Shown: positions 1 to 11,431 of the stretch, in pieces
Numbering within the stretch: position 1 is the first letter of the stretch
How the letters are laid out: every line of letters begins with the position of its first letter
NCBI GenBank assembly: GCA_963691655.1
Contig: OY829326.1
Location: 144,726,998 to 144,790,997, forward strand
DNA length: 64,000 nucleotides
Reading direction: 5' to 3'
Origin: Toxonevra muliebris
Lineage: Eukaryota > Arthropoda > Insecta > Diptera > Pallopteridae
Notes under the pieces: model-generated
What the model was told of the DNA's origin: nothing
The model's database searches: none
What the model saw: only the letters and a program-made list of their open reading frames with translations
Translations under genes and position numbers: made by a program

Positions 1-1364
1 TGTATGTGTATATAAAATGTTATTTAAAAGTTTCTTAATGTTGTGATTTGTGATTTTTATGATTTTATATTTTTGCACATTTAAATGGTGAATTTTAATT
101 TTATTATTTATGCATGTATTTGTTGCCATCAGTTTCTCGTATGTGTGTGTGTTTTTGTTTTTGTTTCTTTTGGTTTGATTTTTACCGACACAATCTGCCA
201 TTTGTTCGCCAGTCTGTCCGTCTGTTTGTTTGTGCTATGTGCCTTCATTTCTGACAGATCAATCTTTCAAAGTTTTATGTGATTTTGCCTGTAAACGCAG
301 AGGTGAAGTTCAGTTCAGTTTGATATTTGAATTTGACGATGAAATTTGTCATACTTTGAATACTTGTATAAATACCACCGATACATCGCTATACACCAAC
401 CGATATTACCATACACCACTCCACCATCACGTACTGTGTGATTTTATTTATGTATTTTTATTTAATTTTCTTATCTCTGATTTTGAATGTGGTTGAAGAT
501 CATTTTTTTTTTGTAGTTTGGTTTCCTGATTTTCTGGGAGTTTCCAGTTAATTTTTTTTTTTTGTATTTTTTAGTTAAACTTTTATTAAAATTTTTTGGG
601 TTTGCAAGATTTTTTTTCGTTTTATTTATAATCATAAATGAATCATTCTGTTATCGATAGTATCTACTTTTTTATTTAAAAATTTAATTTTCGTTGGTTT
701 AGTCCGTGATATTATTAAGTTCATAATTGAATGAAAGAGGAAGTTTCTAAAATGAATTTTTTTTTATTTTCCAAAACTGTTCCAAGTAATTTTTTCTTGA
801 GCCAATATCGTAACCAGACTGAGAACAGAATAACGATAGGAGAGTGTGGGCTAAAAATCAAACACTTTGAGCCCATGAGGAAATAACCTGGCAACTTTAA
901 TATGCGGAGATTCGTGAACAGAGACTTGTGTGATTTAATACAGACACGAAGTACAAAAGACGCTATATTGACATTATGTCGGACAGGGACAACCGAATTG
1001 CTTAATTTTGGGCCCGAGGCCATTTCGGAATAAAGGGGGGTGAACGGAAATTCATGGGTATTAGAAAAGCCTAGAAAGAAAGATAAAGTTGCTTTGACTT
1101 TCAGGGGCAGGGCATAAAAAGTTTTAATCGCACTTAAATATGCAATAACCCCAAAATTCATTCGGACCCCTGAAAATCGGCTCAAGTGGTGGGTCGGTGT
1201 ACTAATTCAACCAGATCTGTTTCGTCCGAATCTAAATAAGCAGTATCTGGTAGTAATTTATGTTTCAGAGGTCCGGGGCGAGAATAGATCCTTGTGATGC
1301 TCTTGTTGTGAGATTTATTTTCTTCGGGGGCCGCAAGGTTTTACTGTGAGAAAGTAGCTATCTA
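1..1364. other. AT-rich non-coding stretch, no gene recognised
   Basis: T-rich single-copy-looking DNA with no supported feature. A 154-codon minus-strand frame (721-1185) is open but shows no motif, low-complexity composition and no recognisable start context, so it is not called a gene. Confidence 0.5.
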
Positions 1365-2416
1365 CACGGAAAAAAATATTTTGTAATAATTCATTGGATT
1401 TCTGATAATAATTACAGTTTTCTCTGTCTTGCCCGGATAGTAAACGAAAAACTGTAATAATTGATTACGATCAAACAATAATTCCCTTGAGTTTAATTTA
1501 TAATATCCAGAATGAATCAATAAAATTTACGAATGAATAAGCACATTGTACTTCACAATACAGTTAATATTATTGGAGTTTCAAATCAACTGTAAAACAG
1601 TTTGATTTTGTAAATTATCGAATTGGAAATTGAATTTTTACTATGCATAATAATACTTTTGATATCAAAAGCAATAATTGAAGAGTTATAGAATATTTTG
1701 CTCTCTTCCCTATATATAGCTTCAAATTGCATCTTTCTAATCAAAAGCAAACAACTCGACCAGCTATCTTCATGATTCTAGGATAATTCAAAAAAAAAAT
1801 GGTGTTTCAGTTTCAATGGTTTTTGGAAAACTGTTCTATACAATTATGAAATGGACATCCAATGTTAAAGACTTTTGCTAATAAAATAATAAAACTTTCA
1901 TTTAATATAGTGTAAACATCACTAATCTTACTTGCTTCCAGTAAAATGTTCCGGATAAATAATCCAAAATGTCTCATTACAGAAAAAAGCAAATCCAGGT
2001 GCCAACCAATCAGTTTGAAACTTATTTTATTGAATGATAATATATAGAAAAATATTTGACATATAAAACACAGTAAATGTGTGATTTAAAAAATGAAAGC
2101 AATGATATAAAAATATTTTCATAAATTTTTACAGTTTGCCCCGTAATTTTTAATTGCCGATCATAGAATATTTCAATAATAATTCAGTATTTTTTATTAA
2201 CTCAATTTTTCCATGTCACTTTGTATATTTTCCTTTCTGAAACTGGAAACTGCAATAATTAAGTTTTGGGCTGTAATGTTTGCAGTTTACCCATAAATTT
2301 ATATTGAGTATCTCATGAAATTTCTAAATTACAGGTCGAAATGGCATATTTTCCTGATTATTCTGCTTTTTTTTTGAATATCAAACGTTATTTTTCACAA
2401 ATCTTTTTTTTCCGTG
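1365..2416. mobile_element. Non-autonomous TA-flanked DNA transposon (CACGGAAAAAAA termini)
   Basis: The left end reads TA|CACGGAAAAAAAT and the right end reads TTTTTTTTCCGTG|TA, giving inverted termini of about 12 bp flanked by a TA dinucleotide. The body is 1052 bp, AT-rich and non-coding. Variants of CTGTAATAATT recur near both ends, like subterminal transposase-binding repeats. Elements with TA duplications usually belong to the Tc1/mariner/pogo assemblage; assignment beyond that is inference. The same terminal architecture (CACTGAAAAAAA) occurs at 32754-34550. A hAT element later inserted across its right end. Confidence 0.65.
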
Positions 2417-2832
2417 TAGAGTAGCGATGTGCACTTCGCACATATGGGCAATAAACCCATATGAGCTGATGCTATACTCATAAGGTCTAGACGAGGGGTA
2501 AAGCTGTGCTAAGGGGAAGAGTAACTAGTATGAGAGAACAAATGTGATTTCTTTTGTGTATGTATATGAATTTATTGATTTCGTCCCTGTAGAGAGTGTG
2601 AACGTGAATGCATAAGAAAACTTCGTACTCAGCTATACTTTACTCATGCTTTTTGGATTGATTTCATAAACCTAGTAATTGCTTTACAAGGTAAAGAAAG
2701 AATTTTTCAATTACCTTTGTACTGTGGAACTTTTTAATTATATTGTTGAATGCATATTTTATTTTCCTGCTTGGTTGTTACTTTGGGAGATCGAAAAAAA
2801 GAGAAGCAGCAAACGCACTGCTGCGTGCTAAT

Positions 2833-3302
2833 CAGGGATGCCAACTCTATATTTTAGAGCCAATTAATAATTAAAAAAAAAGTAAATAATATTTTAAAAA
2901 TCCCCTGAAGAAGGCCTAAAATTTGCGCCGAAACGTTGGGAAAAAAGTATGAAATAGTTAACTATTTGCGTATGAAAATTTCGACCAAAGCCTGTCATTA
3001 TAATCTCGTTAACAATACATAAATTGGTCTAATAGAAAATTAAAAATAATATTTTTGTTTACTATTACAACTTTTATGCATGTATGTAAATACTTTTAAC
3101 AAAAATTAAAGAATAATAAAAATAAAAAATTAATAAAAGGTTTTACACAAAAAATATATACTTTTCATATCTACAAATTGACAAAAAATTAAAATTTTCA
3201 GTCGCCCACGAAAACGATCTCACTCCCCAATTCCCTACAACTAACTAAAATTTAAGTCGATTCCCAACAATTCGAGGAATTCGTTATAAGTTGGCATTCC
3301 TA
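2833..3302. mobile_element. Probable nested MITE inside the hAT element
   Basis: Left end CAGGGATGCCAACTCTATA and right end TATAAGTTGGCATTCCTA form an imperfect inverted repeat of about 18 bp. Flanking octamers GTGCTAAT and CTACCAAT agree at only 5 of 8 positions, so the target duplication is weak. The element is 470 bp with no coding capacity and contains a hammerhead-like core at 2901-2941. Confidence 0.5.
2901..2941 (+). ncRNA. Hammerhead-ribozyme-like motif (unverified)
   Basis: The core CTGAAGA (2905-2911) matches CUGANGA and is followed by GAAA (2930-2933). GGC (2913-2915) can pair with GCC (2927-2929) as stem II. TCCC (2901-2904) can pair with GGGA (2938-2941) as stem I. Against a working monomeric ribozyme, there is an unpaired extra A at the base of stem II, and stem III would be only AC/GT with no loop. 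It could be a decayed or dimer-only ribozyme of retroelement type, or a coincidental match. Confidence 0.25.
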
Positions 3303-3378
3303 CTACCAATGCTCACATTTCTTCGGCGTTCTGACAGTAGCCAGGGCGCTCTCAGTTATATTCACTCACTCTTCACAT

Positions 3379-3584
3379 TAGTGTGGCCAAGTTAACAATT
3401 TATGGTCAATCGAGCTATTTATGTTTTTTTAATCGTTTTTTTTTCTATCTCACACTATATGTTTTATAAATTGAAAGCTGATTTACTTTTGGTAATGGTA
3501 ATGTAAATGTGTAAATGGGATATATTTTGGTCGCTAAATTTAAAAGAAGAATGTGGGTTATTTTAATATAATCTGGTCACTCTG
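3379..3584. mobile_element. hAT-type MITE, 206 bp, nested
   Basis: The left terminus is TAGTGTGGCCAAGTTA and the right terminus, reverse-complemented, is CAGAGTGACCAGATTA. The flanking octamers CTTCACAT (3371-3378) and CTTCACAA (3585-3592) match at 7 of 8. This fits a short non-autonomous hAT insertion into the larger hAT element. No coding potential is seen. Confidence 0.6.
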
Positions 3585-3974
3585 CTTCACAATTGTGTAG
3601 GCTAGTGGCAGTTGCAAGGGGCTAAATGGGGATATTTCCCACTCCCAACGCCCCTCCCCCGAACCATTTTCATATACATAAAATAGTAATATCTGGTATA
3701 AAAATTCTAAATATATGGAAAATTTTTAATATTTATGATCCCCCCAGAAATTTTTTGTTGTATCCGCTACTGGTGTACTCTCTTCCTTATGTTAGTTTTT
3801 TGCACATATACATGCACATTTATGTGTGCTTTTGGCAAAACAACAACAATAATGTGTATATGTACACACAATAAAACCACCACCGCTCGTCTTTAAATTT
3901 ACACCCTGCTTCTAGCACCTTCTTACACAGGACGTCGGCAGAGGGCAACTGAAGTGCACATCCCTAGTGTAGAG

Positions 3975-4780
3975 GGTCAAATATATATTATGTACATTAT
4001 TGAATGAGTTTCTTAGATCCTTAATTGCCAGCGGAATCACACATCTACAGTAGTAATAGTGTAAACTTCCCAAGTCTGAAATTATGCTCAAATATCCCCT
4101 CTAACAATAATAATAATACAGTCTGAACTTGGATGCCGAGAAGCGCACCAGAAACCATAGTTCCCATTCAAAGAACAAGCTACAATGACAATTTCCAAAT
4201 TTATTCCAATGAATGATTATTTATTAATTTGTAAAGAATTCCACTTACTTTTATTGCTGCTTCCTCGAAGATCATCACATTAAATTTCAAATATTTTCGG
4301 AAAAGGTTTATAAGGAAATAGAAAAAAAATACTTGAAAACGACACAAACCAAGTGATGCATGTATGTCAGAGGCAATCTCTTGTTGACCTATAACAATAA
4401 CCAAAGAAGAAGAGTTAAAATAATTGTAATCACTTGTGGAGCTATTAAATGGCCAGTGTATGTTATATTGTTGCTTACTCTTATAAAGAAAAGAAAAAAG
4501 GTGTTATGATTTCATGAACATAATAATAAACCAAAAAAAAAGTGTCGAAAATCACATAAAAATCATTCATACGCATCGCAATATTATTCGCATAAATTGT
4601 GGTCGATCATGTTGACTTTTTATGGTATGCTACGATCGGAGATTAATGCAGGTAAGCAATAAGGAATTTGTTAGAAGTATCCAGCCTTTCTACAATAGAT
4701 ACATGAGGTAAATACTAGTTAGTCTTGGATACTATGAAACTAGGAACTTTTATAAAGATGAATATCATGTCCCCAGATTT
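3975..4780. other. No gene recognised; AT-rich
   Basis: Non-coding DNA with a short AAT microsatellite near 4107-4119. Nothing else could be supported. Confidence 0.5.
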
Positions 4781-5175
4781 CTAAAACATAACAGCCTGAG
4801 AGTAAGAAATTGACTCGTGTTTTTCATATACGTCATTTTGGCATCAGGTAAACGCTTCGCGACATTTAAAACACCGAAAGTAATCACCATTTTCAAACCA
4901 AAGAAACCTGTAGTAATCATTATGCCTTAAATTATAAGAACTCCTTATTCTCAATCGCTTTAGGAAATATCTGAACTGGATTGTTTTTCATGAGCAAGCC
5001 GGGTTTCGAAAAAAAATTCAGCTGCTCAGATCAAGTGTTATTGCTCTGAATTTCACAAAGTCAAGAGATGACAAAAGGAACTCAGGGCAGCAGTCCGTTT
5101 TGTGAATCTCACGGAGGGTTATGAACCTAATGGCAAAAATGAAATTCTTTTATAACTTGTGATTCGATCTGCCAA
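4780..5175 (+). pseudogene. Decayed LINE reverse transcriptase fragment
   Basis: In shifting frames the plus strand keeps recognisable landmarks of a non-LTR reverse transcriptase palm: IFKPKKP followed by a degenerate YRTPYSQSL block (the 'KP.NYRPISLLS' region), then HEQAGFRKK (the 'QAGFR.GRS' region) and SSVIALNF. Frameshifts and stops are numerous. The order and spacing match jockey-like LINEs. No endonuclease, C-terminus or tail was found on either side. Confidence 0.5.
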
Positions 5176-5347
5176 TTACTAAGCGATCTTCATTTCAATA
5201 TGTTAATCAAGAGGCAAGGCAAATTAAAAAAAAAAAAACCATGAACGAAGGTTTTGCACAAGTTTCGGTTCGAGCCTTGGTGCCTTTTGATCTGTATATC
5301 GAAAATAAAAAAATTTCCTTTGCCAATGATGTGACATTAACCATACA

Positions 5348-5878
5348 TAACGCTCGTATCTTTTTTCGGACCAAAAACTGTACATATATTTCTTACAAAA
5401 ATTTAAAAAAAACTGTAAATCGATTTCAAAAAAACTGTATATTTCGCGGTATCAATTTTTTCAATGAAAATTAACAAGGAAAGCAATTTATCCATCATCT
5501 ATATCGTCTTCGTTTTCCATTTTCATATCTCCTTCTGTAGTTGTATTGAATTTGTGCTTTGAAGAAATTTGACGAAGCGATTCCGGCTTTGCTATGAGAT
5601 ATTTATAGAAATCAACGCATGGATATTTCAAGTTACATTTGACGACAAAAATCGCCTTCAATGATTCCACTTCTTTCAAAAGTATACTAACAACGATTTG
5701 CTATTGTTCTTTCAGACGTTTTGCATTGCGAATGATAAATTTGAATTTCGTAGCGCTAAAATTTTTATATTTTTTTCTTAGTATAAACGCGGTATTTTGG
5801 TAAAAAAAAGGCGGTATACGGTTTAGGACTTGAAAAAACGGTATAGTACCGCGAAAAACTGTATAGATACGAGCGTTA
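5348..5878. mobile_element. hAT-like element, 531 bp, TIR TAACGCTCGTATCT
   Basis: A perfect 14-bp inverted repeat, TAACGCTCGTATCT, bounds the segment. The flanking octamers ACCATACA (5340-5347) and ATCATACA (5879-5886) match at 7 of 8. AAACTGTA motifs repeat near the left end and CGGTAT motifs near the right. On the minus strand one frame runs from 5907 to 5488 with a single TAG near 5699, ending in an acidic tail and a stop. That could be the remnant of a short encoded protein, but I do not recognise it. Confidence 0.6.
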
Positions 5879-5886
5879 ATCATACA

Positions 5887-6315
5887 GTATAAACGATTTT
5901 TTTTCACATTTGAAACAGAACATTGTGCGCAATCCCCATTGATTGGCTACTCTAACTTTGTAAAATCAACTTTCGCAATCTTTCATTTGAGGAGGGAAAA
6001 AGTGATTTCAAGACAAAGACAATATTCCACTAAAATCAAAACATTCTCTGATTGAACTTGACAAGAAATTAAATGCATAAAACTTTGGCTTGAACTTATG
6101 CTAGTTTCAAAGTAAGTTGCACTCTTTAAAAGCATAGCATTGGCGACGCCCTAAAAAACATAGTGCAACCTTAAAATACTTCGGACTTCCACAGGAAGCA
6201 CTGTTCCTGTGACGATCTTTGCCAAGAAATTGATCACATTCTATCGAATGGCACCTAGTGCGGTATCAAAACATAATTTCATGGATTTAAAATACTTATT
6301 CACATTTCTGATCTA
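5887..6315. other. No gene recognised
   Basis: AT-rich spacer between the hAT-like element and the mariner. Nothing supported. Confidence 0.5.
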
Positions 6316-7578
6316 TTGGGAGTATGAACGTATAAACTCGTAATTGTGACTAACTTCATATCTATCATACGCGCCATTTTTTGACATTGACAGCTATTGT
6401 ATCTCGAAGAGCGCCAAAAATAAATACTATAAGAATTGATCTGTGAAATAATTTTCATAATTTTACAAAAGTGTTTTACTATAGCTGAAAATGTCGAATT
6501 TCGTGCCAACAAAACAACATTTGCGGGAAGTTTTATTTTGCTTCTTCCATTTAAAGAAAAACGCAACTGAAGCACATCGTTTACTCACTGAAGCTTATCC
6601 TGACTATGCTATAGACGTTAGAATGTGTCAGGTGTGGTATGCCCGTTTCAAAAGTGGTGATTTTGATGATGAAGACAGGGAACGTTCAGGCGGCCCGAAA
6701 AAGTTCGAAGATGAAGAATTGAAGGCATTACTCGAAAAAGATTCATGTCAAACGCAACAAGAACTTGCAGAATCTTTAGGAGTTGATCAATCAACCATTT
6801 CTAAACGATTAAAAGCATTGGGAATGATTCAAAAGCAAGGAAATTGGGTGCCGTACGAATTGAAGCCGAGAGACGTCGAATGACGATTTTTCACATGTGA
6901 TCTGCTGATTGAACGACAGAAAAGAAAGGGTTTTCTGCATCGTATTGTGACTGGCGATGAAAAGTAGATACGTTACGATAACCGGACATGCATCAACATC
7001 AACGGCAAAGCCGAACATCCATGGATCCAAGCTCATGCTGTGTATTTGGTGGGATATGAAAGGTGTCGTGTATTATGAGCTGTTAAAACCGAATGAAACG
7101 ATCACTGGCGACCGCTACCGACTACACTTGATGCGTTTGAGCCGAGCATTAAAGGATAAGAGGCCAGAATATGAGAATAGACACGACGAAGTTATTCTTC
7201 AGCACGACAATGCTCGGCCGCATGTTGCAAGGCAAGTAAAAACATACTTGGAAACGCTGAAATGGGAAGTGCTACCCCACCCGCCGTATTCTCCAGACAT
7301 TGCTCCTTTTGATTACCACTTGTTCCGATCGATGACACATGGCCTGGCTGAACAGCACTTCCGCTCTTTCTAAGAACTCAAAAAATGGGTCGATTCGTGG
7401 ATAGCCTCAAAAGATGAGGAGTACTTTCGTCGCGGAATCCGTATGCTACCAGAAAGATGGGAAAAGGATGTGGCTAACGATGGACAATACTTTAAACAAT
7501 ATATTTTATAATCACTTTTTCACAATAAATGTCCAAATTACGAAAAAAAAATACGAGTTTATACATTCATACTCCCAA
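6316..7578 (+). mobile_element. Complete mariner element (dead copy)
   Basis: The inverted termini TTGGGAGTATGAACGTATAA and its partner near 7549-7578 agree over about 28 bp. They are flanked by TA at 6314-6315 and 7579-7580, the mariner target duplication. The length of 1263 bp is normal for a full mariner. The interior holds a transposase pseudogene. Confidence 0.95.
6491..7511 (+). pseudogene. Mariner transposase (DD34D), mauritiana-like, inactivated
   Basis: The N-terminal half encodes the paired-type helix-turn-helix DNA-binding region of a mariner transposase, including a good WFxRFKSGDF-like block (WYARFKSGDF). The catalytic core follows: VTGDEK with the first Asp, LQHDNARPH with the second, and SPDIAPFDYHLF with the third Asp at FDY, consistent with DD34D. 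The copy is dead. There is TGA at 6881-6883 (expected Arg), TAG at 6965-6967 (expected Trp after TGDEK), a frameshift or small deletion near 6980 that removes part of the segment before GHASTSTAKP, and TAA at 7371-7373. The protein-like reading then continues to 7511. The start ATG at 6491 sits in the usual position after the 5' TIR. Confidence 0.9.
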
Positions 7579-7580
7579 TA

Positions 7581-8290
7581 GTAGCAAATTATTACACAAT
7601 CATCTCTAGGTTCGTTTCCCATTAAGACACTTTAAAACCAAACAAACGAAAAAAATTAAATCAGCCATTTCCAATGAAATTTTTTTGTAATCGAAAAATT
7701 CGGGTCCCAGATTCCAAAACAGCATACAAAATTTCATGAATTTGGGTCTGACAACGCCTTTGTTAGCGTAATAAGTGCTAATTTAAAGTAATTGAAATCC
7801 ATTCAAATAAATACCGGGAACTTTTTACTTAAAAATTCGGTGTAGAAAAGAAGAATAGACCTCATTCAACATGTTCAACGATCCAGCTCAAGAAATTCTG
7901 GTTCAAAATAGAAAATTTCTGGCAAACTCTTTTAAAAATTGTAAAGCACACTAAAGGTCAACTGACCAAATTAACAGCTGTATACAAATTTGTCGATAAA
8001 GCGCGTCAAAACTTTATGTGACAATTAGGTTGTATTTGTACTAACTTATAAGAAAAAATGAATAATTTTGACAGTTTCTGCGATAAAATATTAAGAAAAC
8101 AAGCTTTTCATCTGACCTGGAAATTGGATATATTCAGACTTTACCTGTCATGTCTGAGATTTCCATTATAATGGCACAAACACCATAGTTTTGGTATAAC
8201 TACAGGGGACCAATATAATATTTTTTTTTTACATAAGTGGGTGAACAGTCGAGAAACCTACTATTTGGTGTTTGAGATAAACCAAATTCC
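7581..8290. other. No gene recognised
   Basis: AT-rich spacer with no supported feature. Confidence 0.5.
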
Positions 8291-8499
8291 CTATCAGAAA
8301 GTAGCTGGTTTCACCGAAGGTCAAAACTTGTTTTAAGAAATGGCCTTTAAATCCCAAAAACTTTGCATTTTTGAATTCTAAAATCTATTTACACTGTTTA
8401 ACCGCCAAAAAAAAATAACAAAAAGAAAATATTTCTAATCAAAAATTAATAGGAGTCACTGAAGGTTAAAACCACCTAAGTCAAACTTTTTTTTTATGA

Positions 8500-8850
8500 A
8501 ACTAACCCTGCATAATGGGGAGACATGCTGCAAGACTAGGACTACCATTCAATGACTTCTGTCGGGGTTGCGGCTCTGAGGAGGAGGAAGAAACAGTCCT
8601 CCATTTCATGTGCGAAAGTTCATCCCTGGCCAGGAGGAAACTAAAACTCCTGGGCTCACACCTTTCTTCACTAGTCTGTCCGAGCTATCATCCATAAATA
8701 TTAAGAACATAGCCAGATTCATTATGGAATCCTCATGGTTCTTCAATCCGTAAATGGGGAGTCGCGCCGTACTATGGTATCACAATGAGCCTAAATGTGC
8801 TTAAGTGTGCTTTCAAGCAGAAAACTGCCACTCCAACCTAACCTAACCCT
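8500..8850 (+). mobile_element. 5'-truncated LINE 3' end with CCTAA tail
   Basis: It comprises the last part of a LINE open frame, a short 3' UTR and the tail CCAACCTAACCTAACCCT. The site on either side shares (C)TAACCCT, which could be the target duplication but is confounded by the tail. It inserted into the degenerate repeat described around it. Confidence 0.6.
8512..8753 (+). pseudogene. C-terminal zinc-finger region of LINE ORF2
   Basis: The reading HAARLGLPFNDFCRGCG, then EEEEETVLHFMCES, then a basic RRKLKLLG block is the Cys/His cluster found at the C-terminus of jockey/I-related LINE polyproteins (CxxC...HxxxC-like). A frameshift near 8680 moves the reading to LSELSSINIKNIARF and ESSWFF before the stop at 8751-8753. 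Only the last 80 or so codons survive. Similar C-termini occur at 21.4, 29.1 and 60.0 kb, so this is a multi-copy lineage in this genome. Confidence 0.7.
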
Positions 8851-9299
8851 TGAAAAGCCAATGTTAGAAGTAAAAACATACAATCTTCATAAAAAATATT
8901 CCTTTTTAAAATGAAATCGGGGTCAGTGAAGATCAAAACCATCCAAGTCAAACTTTTTTATAGAATTTACCCCATGAAAAATAAAAATTTTATTTTTTCC
9001 AATTATCTCTTTACATTGAATTATTTGAAGAAAATAACCCTTTTTGAAAAATAAAAATTTTTTTTTTACAGAAATCCATTTTTGAAAGTCAAATTTTGGT
9101 TTTTTTACCATACATAATTTCTTTTCATTTAAAAAACTGTTGGAAAAAACCAGAAACTTTTTTCGAGGAAAAAGGTATTTGAGCAACCTAGGGTTACCGA
9201 ATGTCAAAACAACCCAAGTCCTACTTGTTTTTTTTTTTTTTTTTTTTTTAAATACACCCTAAAAAGTAAAAACTCAATCTTTCTGAAATAATTTATTTA

Positions 9300-10614
9300 T
9301 ACAGAATTAATCATCAGAAGAATTGTATCTAAAATCGATTGCACATTCCCAAGTAGTGTAGCGCTCATTTCTGTTTTATATATTTCCATGTAGGTACTTA
9401 AATATATGCGAATTATTCTTAGAATCGGAAAACCATAGTTTAAACTATATTGTCACATAAAAATCTAAATGAATTGGGATGGAGCACGTACGTTCCACCT
9501 TTTTTATTTTTTTTTTCTTCTCCTTCGAAAATTTCATTTAAAATCATAACATTTAATTCAATTTAATTTTGCGCTAAACATTAAAGCTGAAAAATACATA
9601 AAATAAAAAAAGTTAAGCAATTTTCTTACCAAACATTTCAACAAATTTCTTACAAAAAAAACTTATACTTGTTCATTTGATAGCATTCATTGGATTGTGG
9701 TTTTTGGTTAAGTTTGGATCGTCGCTGATAATGATGATCTTGTTTTGGAGATATTATGTTTTAAGCTGAAACTGTTTTCGGTTTATTTTGAAGTTTAGCC
9801 GCTTCAAGAAGACCACAACAAAATGCAAATGAGAAACGGAAGTGTTGCATTAATATCTAATGCTGTAGTGCATTGATTTTAATTTGATATTATAAGATAA
9901 TGGAAACATTAGAGAGATTATTTTCTAAATAGTAGTATACTGATTAATATATGTAGTTGAGTTTTAAACTGTGTTAATATATATTTTCTAAAAATAGCTG
10001 ACATACAATTAAAATCCTACAAGAAGAAAATACTTGCACATAATATTTCAATTTCCTGGTAATAAAGAAACAAGATGGAGATACTTCAACTAAAACAAAT
10101 ATCAACAAAAAAAAAAAAAAATAAATAAATAAATAAATCCAAAAAAAAAAAAAGTTGAAGAAGATGCAAACGCGCTAAATAAAGAAATAAATCTTCAGTG
10201 GTATAAGTTGAAAACAAAAGCGTGACTTCATCATAAACTCAATAAAACTGTCTGCATATTTATGTAGAAGACTGTATATGTATGCATTTATATCTACCTA
10301 AATATATTTTTTGGTTGTTGTAAAACTTGCATGTAGATTTTTATTGGAATTTCTTCAAAATAATATCATAGTAGATGCATATCAGAAAAGCAATAAAAAT
10401 TTTCCGTAGATATACAATATAGATTGATAAATAAAACAGAAAGATGGGAGCAACTTATATATATAAATTTTTTTTCTCAATATGTAGATACATAGGTATA
10501 TTAAAAATATGTAATTTTATTTTATTACATTTGGGTTTCGGTCATTGTGGTAGACGCATTTTGTAAATATAAACTTCTGCCGCAACTTCAATTTCACATT
10601 CCCTGATAAGAATA
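9300..10614. other. No gene recognised; A-rich microsatellite
   Basis: Non-coding. A poly-A and AAAT run lies at about 10107-10154. Nothing else could be supported. Confidence 0.5.
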
Positions 10615-11431
10615 ACTGCGAACAGGTCAGGCCAAAGTTTACAGGGGACTATCGTGTATGGTATACAGATGGTTCCAAGACAAACAAAGGAGTTGGGGCA
10701 GGAGTGTACAGAGTTAGACCAAAAAAATATATTTATGCCGGTATGGGCACAGGTAACTCAGTTACCTTTGCCTAAGGGAGTATGAAAACAGAACTGTGCA
10801 CAGAAAGAACATTTACATACACTCTGACAGCAAAGCGGCTCTTCTTGCACTAACTGCCTACAGCTCCTAATCTGTCTAGCTTCTCATAACAGAGTACAAC
10901 TCATTTGGGTGCCAGGGCATAGAGGACATGTAGGCAATGAAATGGCGGACGAACTTGCAAGGAAAGGATCATCCAGTGAATTCACTGGACCACGACCATT
11001 TTGCGGTCTACCATGGAGTTCCGTTAAAATCAGTTTAAAAAATTGGCTGGACAGTAATTCGCTATAATTCTGTAGGGAAACCCCCGGTAACAGACAAACT
11101 AAATCATTCATGCTAAAGATCTGTCAACGCAGAACTAAACAACTGCTTAATTTAGGCAGGAACCAAATCCGAATTGCCACAGGGTTCTATACAGGGCATT
11201 GTAGGGTCAAAAAACACCTATCGAACTTGGGTCTAGCACAAGACGATACGTGCCGAATATGTAACAAGGAGGAAGAAACAGCAGAACATATTTTATGCCA
11301 CTGTGAAGGTCTAATGAGGACCCGACTTGGTTACTTGGGAAACTCTATCCTACAACCGCAAGACATTGCGGATTGTTCTCCTAAAGAGATATTAAATTTC
11401 CTCAAAGGAAATAAACTCATAGGAGAACTAT
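10615..11431 (+). pseudogene. LINE RNase H plus C-terminal zinc region
   Basis: The fragment starts inside the RNase H domain that follows the polymerase in I-related LINEs. Visible landmarks are WYTDGSKTNKGVGAGVY (first acidic residue), HSDSKAALLAL, and VPGHRGHVGNEMADELARKG (last conserved block). Downstream come RTKQLLNLGRNQIRIATG-FYTGHC and the Cys/His cluster CRICNKEEETAEHILCHC. The region carries frameshifts between 10770 and 10890 and a stop near 11068, so it is dead. It is split by the SINE at 11432-11869 and resumes at 11882. Confidence 0.75.

Larger units (their letters stand above)
2422..3966. mobile_element. Non-autonomous hAT element with perfect 8-bp target duplication
   Basis: The inverted termini are TAGCGATGTGCACTTC (left) and the reverse complement of GAAGTGCACATCCCTA (right). 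The immediately flanking octamers are identical, GTGTAGAG at 2414-2421 and 3967-3974; an 8-bp duplication is the hAT hallmark. The 1545-bp body has no transposase frame. It contains two smaller inverted-terminus elements (2833-3302 and 3379-3584). The target octamer is the right tip of the older element at 1365-2416, so this insertion is younger than that one. Confidence 0.85.
8290..9300. repeat. Degenerate repeat with GGTCA-TGAAGGTCAAAACC units
   Basis: A motif of the form GTCACTGAAGGTtAAAACC, then a CCAAGTCAAAC-like block, a T run and a CCC(T)-AAAAGTAAAAA block recurs near 8310, 8455, 8919 and 9185. The spacing is a few hundred bases and divergence is substantial. A LINE 3' fragment (about 8500-8850) interrupts one unit between its ACCC and AAAAG parts. 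This is a non-coding dispersed or tandem repeat of unknown class. Confidence 0.5.

Noticed and set aside
721..1185. 154-codon open frame on the minus strand
   Set aside because: No recognisable motif, no conserved composition, and it lies in AT-rich DNA where such lengths occur by chance. A decayed transposon origin cannot be excluded but is not supported.
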